DNA from: Dryocosmus kuriphilus | Taxonomy: Eukaryota; Arthropoda; Insecta; Hymenoptera; Cynipidae | Assembly: GCA_038277395.1 (NCBI GenBank) | Contig: CM076191.1 | Span: forward strand, 30,465,936-30,529,935 | DNA: 64,000 nt | Direction of reading: 5' to 3' | In this document: piece after piece, positions 47,851 to 57,977 of the stretch | How positions within the stretch are numbered: position 1 is the first letter of the stretch | Layout of the letters: each line of letters starts with the position of its first letter | Position numbers and translations under genes: made by a program | Notes under the pieces: model-generated | What the model saw: only the letters and a program-made list of their open reading frames with translations | The model's database searches: none | Told to the model about the DNA's origin: nothing

Positions 47851-48190
47851 TTTTCAATATTAAGTTATTATCGACCAGTATAATTAATTAATTAATTTCA
47901 GATGTTAAATTTAATTCGATTGCTGGTCTAAATAATTTTTTAGAGAAACGAGAAAAAATCTACCTCGGCCCGGATTTGAACCAGTAACGCCACTGTTCAC
48001 GAGTGGAGCGTTTTCCAATTACGCCACCGAGGCTCCACTCGTGAATAGTGGCGTTACTGGTTCAAATCCGGGCCAAGGTAGATTTTTTCTCGTTTCTCTA
48101 AAAAATGATTTAGACCAGCAATCGAATTAAATTTAACATCTGAAATTAATTAATTAATTATACTGGTCGATAATAACTTAATATTGAAAA
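47851..48190. mobile_element. Palindromic duplication of a tRNA-like SINE
   Basis: Two arms of about 156 bp (47851-48006 and 48034-48190) are near-perfect reverse complements around a 27 bp spacer. Each arm includes B-box-like GGTTCAAATCC and an arm CCACT-CGTGAAT-AGTGG, plus a tail with CTCGTTTCTCTAAAAAA and CAGCAATCGAATTAAATTT. The left unit also keeps the A-box side (GGTGGCGTAATTGG, minus strand, near 48025). Confidence 0.8.
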
Positions 48191-48310
48191 CTATATCCGG
48201 ATTCGTGAAATATTCTGGTTTAATTCATTCAAATTGAAAAACTTCACAGGTATAGGTGCAAACCCGCGTCATTCTGTTGAATAAGAGAAACGAGAAACGA
48301 TCTACTGAGG

Positions 48311-48456
48311 CCTCGGTGGCGTAATTGGAAAACGCTCCACTCGTGAATAGTGGCGTTACTGGTTCAAATCCGGGCCGAGGTAGATTTTTTCTCGTTTCTC
48401 TAAAAAAATATTTAGACCAGCAATCGAATTAAATTTAACGTCTGAAATTAATTAAT
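48311..48456 (+). mobile_element. Third, full copy of the same tRNA-like SINE
   Basis: It starts CCTCGGTGGCGTAATTGG, passes AACGCTCCACTCGTGAATAG and the B-box-like GGTTCAAATCC, then has the same tail as the arms at 47851-48190. The anticodon loop CGTGAAT lacks the usual U33, so a working tRNA is unlikely. Confidence 0.75.
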
Positions 48457-48879
48457 ATCTTCAAATTATTTTCCGGTTTATTTTAAATATATATTGGTAT
48501 TAGCGAAAAAGTCGGCAGGTTAAATTGAAAGAAATTGAACTAAAAGTGAAAGTAAAGACTGGACAACAAAATGATAGGTATAATTTTCGAAGTAGTTTTT
48601 CGTGCTGAAATCGAATTCAACTTTCATTTTTTCTTATTTTTTTGAGTCAAAAATTTTATTCGAAAAATTACAGATCGCGTTATAAGTGGGTGTATACATT
48701 TTTTTGGAAGAAATAAATGCATGGTTTTATTATTCAAAGAGGAGACTTTTCTTCTTTTTTTTTTGCGTATAGAAAGAATCGATACATGACAGGAGAAACC
48801 TGCAACTCTTTCTGGACTTTCTGTGTATAGTTATGATAATTCAAAAATTTTATGCTTTTTCAAGTCGAATTCTGTTGAA

Positions 48880-49243
48880 TTCATTGGAATTTCTTTTAAA
48901 GCGAATTTCACGTGAATTATGCTTGTAAATTTTAAAGTATTCTCCTGAATTCAAGAGAACTAAAGAGAATTCAAGCGGATTTAAGAGAAATAAAAAAAAA
49001 ATAATGAAGAGAATTCAAGGTAATTGGAAGCAGCTTAACATAATTATATTGAATTCAATGGTGCTTACAATAATTCAAGCGCATTCATGGAAATTTACGT
49101 GATTTTCAGAGAATTCAAGATAATTCAAGTGAATACTAGGGATTGAAAGGGAATTTAAGTAAATTTGTGGGAATTCAAGTAGGATTTCAGAGACATAATC
49201 CGCACTTTTAAAGAAATTCGAGTGTACTGAACTGAATTCAAGT
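48880..49243 (+). repeat. Degenerate GAATTCAAG-type tandem repeat
   Basis: GAATTCAAG, GAATTTAAG and related 9-12 bp words recur some fifteen times with small spacers. It abuts the inverted-repeat element at 49244. Confidence 0.7.
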
Positions 49244-52125
49244 ATATATCGTTGGTATACGGGAATAACATGCCATTTCAAAAATGTTTTGAAAACCATG
49301 CCATTTCAAAACTGCGTTGAAAAACACGCCATTTAAAAACTGCGTTGAAGAACATGATATTTCGGGGAACAAGTAAGAAATGCCATTTCGGTCGCTTTTT
49401 TCCTAAATGTCATTTTTTGCTGTCAAATTTTTTTTCTTCTTTCTTTCTCGTTTTTTTCTTCTAATTTGACATACTACAAGAGAAGGAGAATGTTTTCAAA
49501 CTAATTTTAACAAATTTCACTATTTTAAGGTAATATTTTTGTCATTTTTCTATGAAAGAAGATGCGAATTTTTACATTCTCATCAGAGAAGGTATTAGAT
49601 TTATGTAAAATTTGACATTCGCGGATTTCATGAAATCTCCACGTTTTGAGACCTCCTGAATCCGAAAAAAAAAAAAAAAAACGGTTTTTACGACGGTGTC
49701 TGCCTGTCTGTTGTCATCGTCGATGTTGTCGTTGTCGTCGTTGGCGTTGTGGCGTTGTCGTCGTCTGTGGTCGCGATAACTTTCGAAGGACTAATCGGAT
49801 TGGAGTGCGCTTTGGTACACTTCTTTATGGGGTAAAAAGAAAGGACGAGTTCGCTAGCCAGCGGTTTTTGGCCAACGGTTATGGTTTTATCCATCAAAAA
49901 CGGTTTTCACAAAATCAAAAAATCCATTTTCCGGCTAAACTATGAGAGATACAAAAAAAATGTAAGAAAGTAAAATTGTTCATCAAAAAAATCTACAAAT
50001 TTTGTCTTAACCGTTTTTTGATAAAATGAACGGTTTTTGTTTTAATCAAGAAAACGCTATTAAAATTAAAAAACTCTGGTTTCCCACCAAAATATTCAAG
50101 ATACAAAAAAATGGGTAAAGAACAAAGTTGTTCAATTTAAAAAGATCTACAAATTTTGTTTTAACCATTTTGTGATAAAATGCACCGTCTTTGTTTTAAT
50201 CGATAAAATGTTATTAAAAATCAAGATTTTCAAATTTCCCGCTAAACTATGCAAAATACGGAAAAATAATAATGAACAAAGTTGTTCACATCGAAAAGAT
50301 CTACAAATTTGCTCTCTATCATTTTTTTGAGCAAACGCGTAGTTTTTGAGTTATTCGTGAAATATGTTATGAAATATAAAGAAAACCACTTTTCAGCAAA
50401 ACTATGCAAGATATGAGAAAATATTAACAAGCAGAATTGTTCACCTTGGAAAGAGCAACAAAATTTATTTATAAGACTCATCGTTTTACTTTTAAGAATC
50501 GAAATCCTGTATTGTGAAAATTTGGAAAATCACAAAGAGCTTTACCAATCTACAATGTGTTTTAAAAAAATGTAATTATCGAGCGCGAAGCGCGAGTGTC
50601 ATGATGAGAATGTATTCCTTAAGGGCGATAGAGCCTTAAGTAAAATAATTTCTTTTGTAATTTTTAATTTAAGGGTATATACGATCCATAAACATTGAGC
50701 GCGTAGCGCGAGTCAAATGTCGAGCGCGAAGCGCGAGTGCCAACAGACGCGCGCCCTAGGCGCGCTCATACTTCGCGCGAAACGAGCGATGAGAATGTGC
50801 CCGCGAAGCGGGCAGATTTTTAAGTGTATATTGGTCATATTGTTACCAATAAGAAATTATGTGCATGATAAATTGAATTGGCAATTAAATTGCATCAAAG
50901 CTCAAATTTAGACAAAAAATAGTGAATTATTTAATATATTTTTAAATTGTTTCACATTATTTTATTTAAAAGCAAAAAAATGGAATATTGTCTTTCGTGA
51001 AAGGCTTCAAGTTTTAGCTTTAGCAAAATTTATTATTTTTTACAAGATGAATAATACTATATTAATAATGAATATAGTGTACCGAAAAATTAATAAAATC
51101 AAGTGTAGGAAAAAATTCTTTTTTTTTTTAAATTATCGGAAAAAGAAAGTGTAAGTATTAATTTTATTTTATTCTTCAATAAAATCTATAAAAATTGTAT
51201 TTTCTAATATGAGGATTAGGCTTGAGTGAAGATATTGTCATTTTATCAATGTCAACTAAAGAAAATACATTAAAAAAAGATTTGAACTTTGACTAAAGAG
51301 TACACAAGTATTAAAATTTTTGAATTAATATCATAATTAATATTCATTGTCATATAGATTAACTGAAATTAACAAACTTCTTTCTAATTTTTTAATTTAT
51401 GTCGCTTTCGAACGTTGAATAGAACTTTCGGATCAGTACACAGTTACTAACATTTTTAATTAATATCATAATTAATATTAATAATCTTACAGTTGAACTT
51501 AAATTAATAAACTTTTTTAACATTTACAATTTAGTATGACTTTTATAATGAAACTTTTCATTAATATCAGAATTAATATTTATAATCTTGTAGTAACTTT
51601 GAACCAGGTGATTTTTTTTACGAAACTTTTTTTAAAATAAATAGAATTGTTTGAATAATCTTTTAACAAATTTTGCATCGTGGAAAGGTTAGACTGAAAA
51701 TAAAAGGCTACTTTTCGTTCTTCGAACGTAGCGATTATTTATCGAGTAGATTCCTTAAATTTTTTTGAGAACGAAAATTTCTTTCGAACATTTCCGCAAT
51801 ATGAAATTTGTTAAAAGCTTATGTTCAATTTTAGTTAAAAAAAGTTTAGTGAAAGATTCGCCGGGTTCATAGACGTAGATTTCACGAAATACAAAATTTT
51901 CCATTATTTCGACTGTAAGTTCGAAACTTTATCGATATGAAAATTTTGAGACTTTTTTTTTAATGGAACTTTTTTGAGTTTTTGTCTGAAATGTCACTTT
52001 CGGTAAAATTGCATGTTCTTCAACGCAGTTTCGAAATGGTGTGTTTTTCAATGCAGTTTTGAAATGGCATGGTTTTCAACGCATTTTTGAAATGGCATGT
52101 TATACCTGTATACCATCGATATGTA
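49244..52125. mobile_element. 2.9 kb inverted-repeat element with nested family A copy
   Basis: The left end ATATCGTTGGTATACGGG (about 49246) and the right end CCTGTATACCATCGATAT (52105-52122) are reverse complements. Inside each end the 28 bp word TTGAAAACCATGCCATTTCA is repeated three to four times, in opposite orientation (49265-49400 and 51990-52100). The middle holds the 1.24 kb family A element and AT-rich DNA (50814-51990) with no ORF of note. Confidence 0.65.
49574..50813 (+). mobile_element. Family A element, most complete copy (1,240 bp)
   Basis: Ends: ACATTCTCATC at 49574 is matched in reverse by GATGAGAATGT at 50788-50798. The hairpin GCCCGC-GAA-GCGGGC follows and ends at 50813. 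Order: fixed 5' block with CGCGGATTTCATGAAATC, GTC/GTT microsatellite (49697-49765), block with TAATCGGATTGGAGTGCGC, then four diverged units. The unit markers near 49946, 50097, 50250 and 50408 are about 155 bp apart. A GC-rich 3' block has three GCGCGAAGCGCGAG-like palindromes. No conserved ORF was found. It is embedded in a larger inverted-repeat element (49244-52125). Confidence 0.8.
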
Positions 52126-52594
52126 CAATTTGCGTTTTTAAAAACCCCTGTTTTATAACGGTTTTCCATAGCTTTTTTTTGTTATCTCGTGAACCGTTAC
52201 TTTTATCAAAAGAATAACGTGCTCACTAGGTTCTGCATTAATATCGTACATCTCTTTAAAAAGAAATCATACATCCACTTATAGCGCAATGTGATTTTTC
52301 GAAAACATTTTTTATCACAAAAAAAAACTGAAAAACCTGACGTACAGGCAAAAAGTGGAAGTCAGATTTAAATTCAGTACAAAAAACTCTTCGGAAATGA
52401 CACCTCTCATTCATCGGACGCAGGTTGTATTTTGCTGTACATTGTAATAAGTGTCCTAAATAGTTACTGTATACTCGTCTACTAAAATAGAAATTGAAAC
52501 GAACGAACCATCGAAAAAATTGTAATCTTTTCCGACAAAATATTGAAAGACTGATAACAAAAATGAAAAATAAGTGGATAAGCATAATTCGATA

Positions 52595-52868
52595 ATGCCC
52601 GACAATATTCGAAAAGGAATATTCGTGAAGGTAAATCCTCCATTAAGGATGTCTTCATTTTTTCGCAAAATCAGTTGGTGTGGATGCTCTGCAATTTCGA
52701 GATCTGGCAGTGAATCGAAAACTTGCGATGAGGAACCCGTACTCGAGGAGATTTCGAAGTCAGCTCTTCACGAAGAAGGGATTTGTCACGACATGTCAAT
52801 GCACTTTGACCTCTCCAACATAAAATATATAGATGAGGATGATCAAGATGATGATTATAGAGTCAATG
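52595..52868 (+). CDS. Candidate alternative first exon, or a small single-exon ORF
   Basis: An ATG at 52595, with an in-frame TAA upstream at 52571, opens an ORF of 95 codons that stops at 52880-52882. The product has a basic, hydrophobic N-terminal part with SSFFRKISWCGCS, a Ser/Glu-rich middle and an acidic end (YIDEDDQDDDYRVN). Its composition is more coding-like than the surrounding AT-rich DNA. A GT at 52869 would leave phase 1, which is exactly what exon 57917 needs. Splicing there would give ...DDDYRVN-EELDGPNAG... and a protein without the PDZ domain. The donor (G|GTACAA) is weak. A better-looking donor at 52633 (AAG|GTAAAT) is phase 0 and would not fit exon 57917. If unspliced, the ORF is simply a hypothetical 95-residue protein. 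I do not recognise the sequence. Confidence 0.4.
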
Positions 52869-52937
52869 GTACAATATTGTAATTCTTTCATTTCTTTTCA
52901 GTTTTACTATTTTCCTTTCGACTTATTTTGACTTAAG

Positions 52938-53563
52938 TTTGAAACGGTAAAAATTACTGTTATTTTTCAAAAGTGATTGCGGGAAATCTATAAAACCGAT
53001 TTAATTGAAATTTGGACACATATTTTTATATGCTTTAAAGTACTTGCACATTAAAAATTATTTAAAAAAATATTTAAAAATAACGGAAATATAGTCCATT
53101 GTGTGAAGGTTCTATTTTTTGGCAGCAGCAAACGCTGATATGGATTGGAAGAGAACGGAGGTCTGCAGACTTAGGCTTTGGACAGTATATTCGAAATAAA
53201 TGTATAGTTTTGGGATAAACCTCAAAAATTAATCGCATAATTGTTTAAGAAAAGTTATAAACAAATTAATATAGAATTTTGAATCATTTTATATATTTTT
53301 GCATTCTAAAGTACGCCATTTTGTCATTCTTGACATTTTTTTACCTCAGTTCTTTTTCAGTCCGTCTCACCGTTTTTTGTTGCCAAAAAATATAACTTTC
53401 ACGCAGTGGATTATATCTCCACCATCTTGAAAGATTTTTATTAATTTTTGAAATGCAAGTACTTCATAATGTGTACAAATATGTGTCCAGATTTCAAGTA
53501 AATCGGATCTACATGTTTCCGGCAATCACTTTTGAAAAATAACAGTCGTTTTTGCCGTTTCGA
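52938..53563. mobile_element. MITE with about 190 bp terminal inverted repeats
   Basis: ACTGTTATTTTTCAAAAGTG (52956) is matched in reverse by CACTTTTGAAAAATAACAGT (53527). GGACACATATTT (53013) is matched by AAATATGTGTCC, and ATTTTTTGGCAGCAGCAAA (53113) by TTTGTTGCCAAAAAATAT near 53377. It begins about 55 bp after the stop of the 52595 ORF. Confidence 0.75.
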
Positions 53564-54083
53564 ATTCCCATAACCCCTTTTGTTTTAGGATAAAGAGATC
53601 TTGTTTTAAGCAAAAAAAAGGCTTACGGTTTTTTCAAGTAAAAAATTGGCTTGAATGTATATCTTTGAGCCGAAAAAAACGGGTTTAAATTAAGCTTTAA
53701 TAAAAATTAGACTTTCCATGTTTTTATAAATTTCGAAATCTGGTATATAAAACATAAATTTTTAAACATATCCGGTGTAGAATCTATCAAATATATTTTT
53801 CTGAATGCATCATTCTCTGAATTGAATTCAGTATATCAGTATAGTCATAATTTTTCTATGTCTCGAAATCGCATGATGCAAATTACATTTCCCTTAAAAT
53901 TGATTGTACATACTTTGTATGAACATTACTAGATCGGTTTATAGCATCGGTGATGTGAGCGTATGATATTTATTCATCCTAAGATATGAAATCCACCTTG
54001 AATGAATTTTAATTGACAGTTAGCTTGTAAACTCCCAAGTATAATGAGATGATATTATGTTTTCTTGACTAGGGTGATAATTA

Positions 54084-54432
54084 ATTATTTTGATGACAGT
54101 TTTTTGATCTACTAGTCTAAACTGGAAGGTTTTTTTTTATTTTTAGTTGTGAAAAATGTTCCTCTCTAGCTGATCATTATCACTTTATCCTAATCGATTT
54201 AGACTAAAATTCTTACAAGACTTGGAATGACATCGACATTTTCTTTTAAGAGGCTGTGAAAAAAATAATGAATCTCGTTTCCCTCTTTATCTTGGTAGGT
54301 AAGAGCACCAGACCGGCAATCTGAAGACCTAGATTCGAATCTCAGCGCAGCTAGGGAGAAATTTTTTTACAGCAAAAATAAAAAAACCCTTTCGGTTTAG
54401 ACCATTAGATCAAAAAACTGTCATCAAAATAA
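54084..54432. mobile_element. Foldback enclosing a tRNA-like sequence
   Basis: ATTATTTTGATGACAGTTTT at 54084 is matched in reverse by AAAACTGTCATCAAAATAAT ending at 54432; the match extends about 55 bp with mismatches. Between the arms, 54283-54352 on plus resembles a tRNA: GGTAGGTAAGAGCACC, an anticodon arm CAGA-CCGGCAA-TCTG and the B-box-like AGATTCGAATCTC. Acceptor pairing is poor. Confidence 0.6.
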
Positions 54433-57400
54433 TCCTAAGTATAATGTTCCGGAAACTTGAAACAAGAATAGACTTCGATATTAACTTACATTCCTGCGGA
54501 TATTTGATTTCTTTCATAAAACCTTTATTGAATGATAGATTGCATTACAGAGTTTATATCTCAATTTAAATCTTATTTCGCTTAATATGAAGGATGAGGT
54601 CATTTTTCTTCAAAATAAAAAAGAACGAGGACTCTTTTGTAACTTTTGTAAAAGAATTTTAAGTGGGTGCATTTTCCGTACAAAAATGCATAAACCAGCG
54701 CACACACTATGTGCGGAAGTGGCGTTGTCGATCCAATTGTGGATATCCTATAATATTTCATGACCATTCTCGCGTTTGGTGTCTGTCGTTAGGTATTCTC
54801 AGTCGATAAAAGGAAAGCTTTATAGTACCGTATCGCCTCGAAAGAAAATTAACGATTTAAACAGGATGATAGAACTATAGAGACGAATGGTCGAATTTGC
54901 ACAAACAGGACTGCAAAGAGGTTCATTAAACATCATGGGTACATCGTGGCTCCTACAGTTCATATAAGCGGAATTAAACTACTTGAAGAAAAGCAAACGG
55001 AACGAAAGGAAAAATAATCTCTTCAGCCTCTCTCGTGGAAAAGTACATTCACCTGTTCGCAGTCTTATAAAAGAGAATGGAATAGTCACAGTTATTAAAA
55101 AGTTTATAATAAGGCACCAGTTCCCTTTTCATGTTATTATTTTATCTCGATTAACTATAGGTATATTCTGTGCAGGGTTTCAGGAAACCGTTAAAAACGT
55201 GAATATTTTGAGATGGAGAAAACCCCGTAAAATTACAATGAATTTATTTTTCAACGCGGATATTTTTATCACTAAAAAATGTGACTATTCGTACCACTAT
55301 TGACAGAGATTGGGGGAGCTAGGAAAATTGACACCAATCCCTGTCAATAGTGGTTCGAACAGCTGCATTTTCCCCAAACTATTAAAGGCACGAATAGACA
55401 GTTTGTTTTTTATCTGGGAATTTTGTAATTTTTAGTATTCCTTTTTTTTTTAAATTCTTCAAAACTTGAAATTGTTCAATTGAGAAAACTTTAATTTGAA
55501 ACAGTTAATTTATGTGTCCCACATTTTATTTATTTAGAAATTGAAAAATAAGATTTTTCCTCAATGCTTGGCTAATTTCAAGTTTTAAAGTATTCAGAAT
55601 TGAAAAGTATTCACTTGAAAACGCTCCAATTCTAAATTTGTTTAAAATTAACAGTTTTAAATTGAAATCGTACAATTTGTGCGGTTTAAGATTTTACTAT
55701 TCATAATCGAAGCTTAAAAACTTAAAAATTGAATGATTCCGTCCCTTTTGTTAGCTTTTCTTAAAGTAATTGTTAGTCTGTTTTTAAAGATATAGTTTGA
55801 ATTTAAAGTATTCAAAATTGAATAATTTTAAAATGAAATATATAGGTACAATTATTTGGTTTTAAAATTTAAATTTTCAAAATTTTATAACTTCGTAATT
55901 TAGGCTTTAATATTTTAGGAATTTTTAATTTCTAAATTAAATAATTTTAGGTCGAAAATTGATAATTTTGAAAATTTTTAATTTATCTTATGAAATTAAG
56001 CAATTGTAAATTGGTCCCTTCGTTCTAGAAATTTTGCAAATTTATTTCGAATTGAAAGCCGTAATATAGTTCAAACTTTCGTAATTGAAAACCTTGTGAA
56101 TTTAATATTTCAAGTCCACAGATTAAAAATTGGACAGGTTCGAAATGAAAATTTGAATAGTCAGATATTCGTACAATTTTAAACTTAAAACCTTCAATAT
56201 TAAAAAAAATTAATTTTCGAGATTTTGAAACTGAACGTTTTCAAATTCTGTAAGTTTATTTAAAATTGAATGTCTTAATGGTTGCGCAAATTTAAGTTTG
56301 AACTTTCAACTATTAAATTTTTAAATTGAAAGCTTCTGTAATGGAAGACCATTTGAATTGAAAGTATTGAATCATTTTAAATAGAAAAATTCAAAATAGT
56401 CTTGTTTAGAGCTCAAATCGTTTTTATATCGTTTTTATTATTATGTCTTATAAAATTGTGTTATGGGAAGAAGCAATTTTAAAAAGAAAGCTTTTGAATT
56501 TGAATAATTTTTAGACTGAAAAATTCCAATTCTTAGATCTATTTTAAATCGTTCAAAATTGTTCATTTTTAAAATTAGATAGAAAATAAAACCTCTCAAT
56601 GCTTGAACGAATATAAATTCACTAATTGAAAATCGAATAGATTAAGATTAAAATTTTGGAAAATTAAACAATTTAAAACTAAAAGGGAATCAATTTGTAA
56701 ATTTTTTAATTAAAGCATTAAACATGACATATATGTGTTTTTTCAAGTTTAAAACTGATCAGTAAACCGAAAATTATGAACATCATTTATATCTGATAAA
56801 CGCCTGTTCGGAAACCCTATAATATAGCATTATAATTAACACTAAGACTTAAATTGTTCAAAGTTGAACAGTTTTCAATTAAAGACCTTAATAATTGAGT
56901 CATAAGATTGAAAATTGTATGATTTTAGATTGAAAATTTATAAAGGAGGTATTTTCCAGTCTGAATTGATCAAACGTATACAGTTTTTAATTAAAAGTCC
57001 TGATAGACTAACGATTTTCAGTTCTTCTAAATTGTACGAGTACATTTTTTAAAGTTGTAATTCTCAATTATCTTGGTTTGAAATTTAAATTTTTCTGTTT
57101 GAAGGCCTCGAAATAAAAATTGTTCAATTCTGATGCGATGGCTTTTACTTTGGAATTATAAAATTTTGAATGGTCATCTGGAGATCGTCTAATTTTAAAA
57201 GCTTCGGATTTCGAATTTAAATCTAGTCAGAGTGTTCTGAATGCGTTTTCTGAAAGAAAAGAATGCGAACAGTTTGAATAAAGTATTGCTGGGTTTTATG
57301 AAAAGGTGAAAATATGAACAAAGTTTGTCTAAGAATTTATATTGGTGAGGATCGTTAATTTTTATGTTGTAGATAAGAAATGTTATATTTTATAGAATCG

Positions 57401-57460
57401 CGTGTGAATTTATTATTATTTGAACTTAAGGTTTTCTGGGGGTTTGCGTGAACAGGATAA
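54433..57460 (+). other. AT-rich intronic sequence
   Basis: A 106-codon ORF at 54983-55303 is basic and has no motif. 55430-57250 is a long tract of AAATTGAAA / TTCAAAATT words, like 1100-2080 and 15600-16700. Confidence 0.4.
55293..55353. repeat. Hairpin with 21 bp near-perfect arms
   Basis: ACCACTATTGACAGAGATTG pairs with CAATCCCTGTCAATAGTGGT, one mismatch, across a 19 base loop. Confidence 0.75.
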
Positions 57461-57511
57461 AGTAAGGACGGAAGTAGTAGTACTATATATATAGTACTAC
57501 TTACGTCTTAC
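57461..57511. repeat. Palindrome AGTAAGGACG...CTTACT
   Basis: AGTAAGGACGGAAGTAGTAG and the mirrored GTACTACTTACGTCTTACT flank a central TATATATA. Arms of about 24 bp, with one small asymmetry. Confidence 0.7.
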
Positions 57512-57916
57512 TTAATGGCACATTGCTTTTATCTGCATTTCCCAAGTTAAATTCAGATTTGGCTTTCCCTTTCATTATCTTGTATTCTGTGTTAATCTTT
57601 GATGGAAACGCGACCGAGATTTCTGATATTGTACATAGTTTCCTGCCTATCAAAGTCACGTTTAAAAAAAGGTGAAATAAGAGCGAGATTTTCACCTATT
57701 TGTAGGAATTTCCACAAAATTACTCTTGAAAATTGCAACAACAACAAAATAATATAGCATTCCGATGGACATTTTGTAGAGTAATAAGAATAAGTTCACA
57801 GAAAAAAAATTAGCTGAAATATTAGAAATAGTTTATAAATTGATCATTGAAATATTTGGTGAAATCGACATTTATTAAATTCTCCTTCACTAACACTTTT
57901 TTATCCTTGTTGGTAG

Positions 57917-57977
57917 AAGAATTGGACGGGCCAAACGCTGGAAGAATAAAAGACGCTTGGGTGATAGCAGTCGAAAG
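57917..57977 (+). CDS. Host gene exon 3: linker after PDZ
   Basis: The acceptor is TTGGTAG (57910-57916) and the donor is AAG|GTAATT at 57978. One base carried from exon 2 completes Glu, giving EELDGPNAGRIKDAWVIAVE and two bases of an Arg codon. The frame is open and both phases match their neighbours. No domain is recognised; the segment is mixed hydrophobic and charged and could begin a helical region that continues in the next exon. Confidence 0.8.

Larger units (their letters stand above)
9863..57916 (+). other. 48 kb host intron packed with mobile elements
   Basis: The intron runs from the GTAAGT donor at 9863 to the TTGGTAG acceptor ending at 57916. Its bounding exons fit in phase. Nearly all recognisable transposable elements of the window lie inside it, on both strands. 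Its length is inferred from phase continuity; skipped small exons inside it cannot be excluded, and the ORF at 52595 is a candidate. Confidence 0.75.

Noticed and set aside
48311..48385. Functional tRNA gene
   Set aside because: Three linked copies with a shared non-tRNA tail and no U33 in the anticodon loop indicate a SINE.
50580..50813. Bacterial REP-like palindromes as a sign of contamination or transfer
   Set aside because: The palindromes are an integral part of family A and recur in all its long copies in this AT-rich eukaryotic DNA.
54983..55303. 106-codon ORF
   Set aside because: No recognisable domain and no upstream context; kept only as unassigned intronic sequence.
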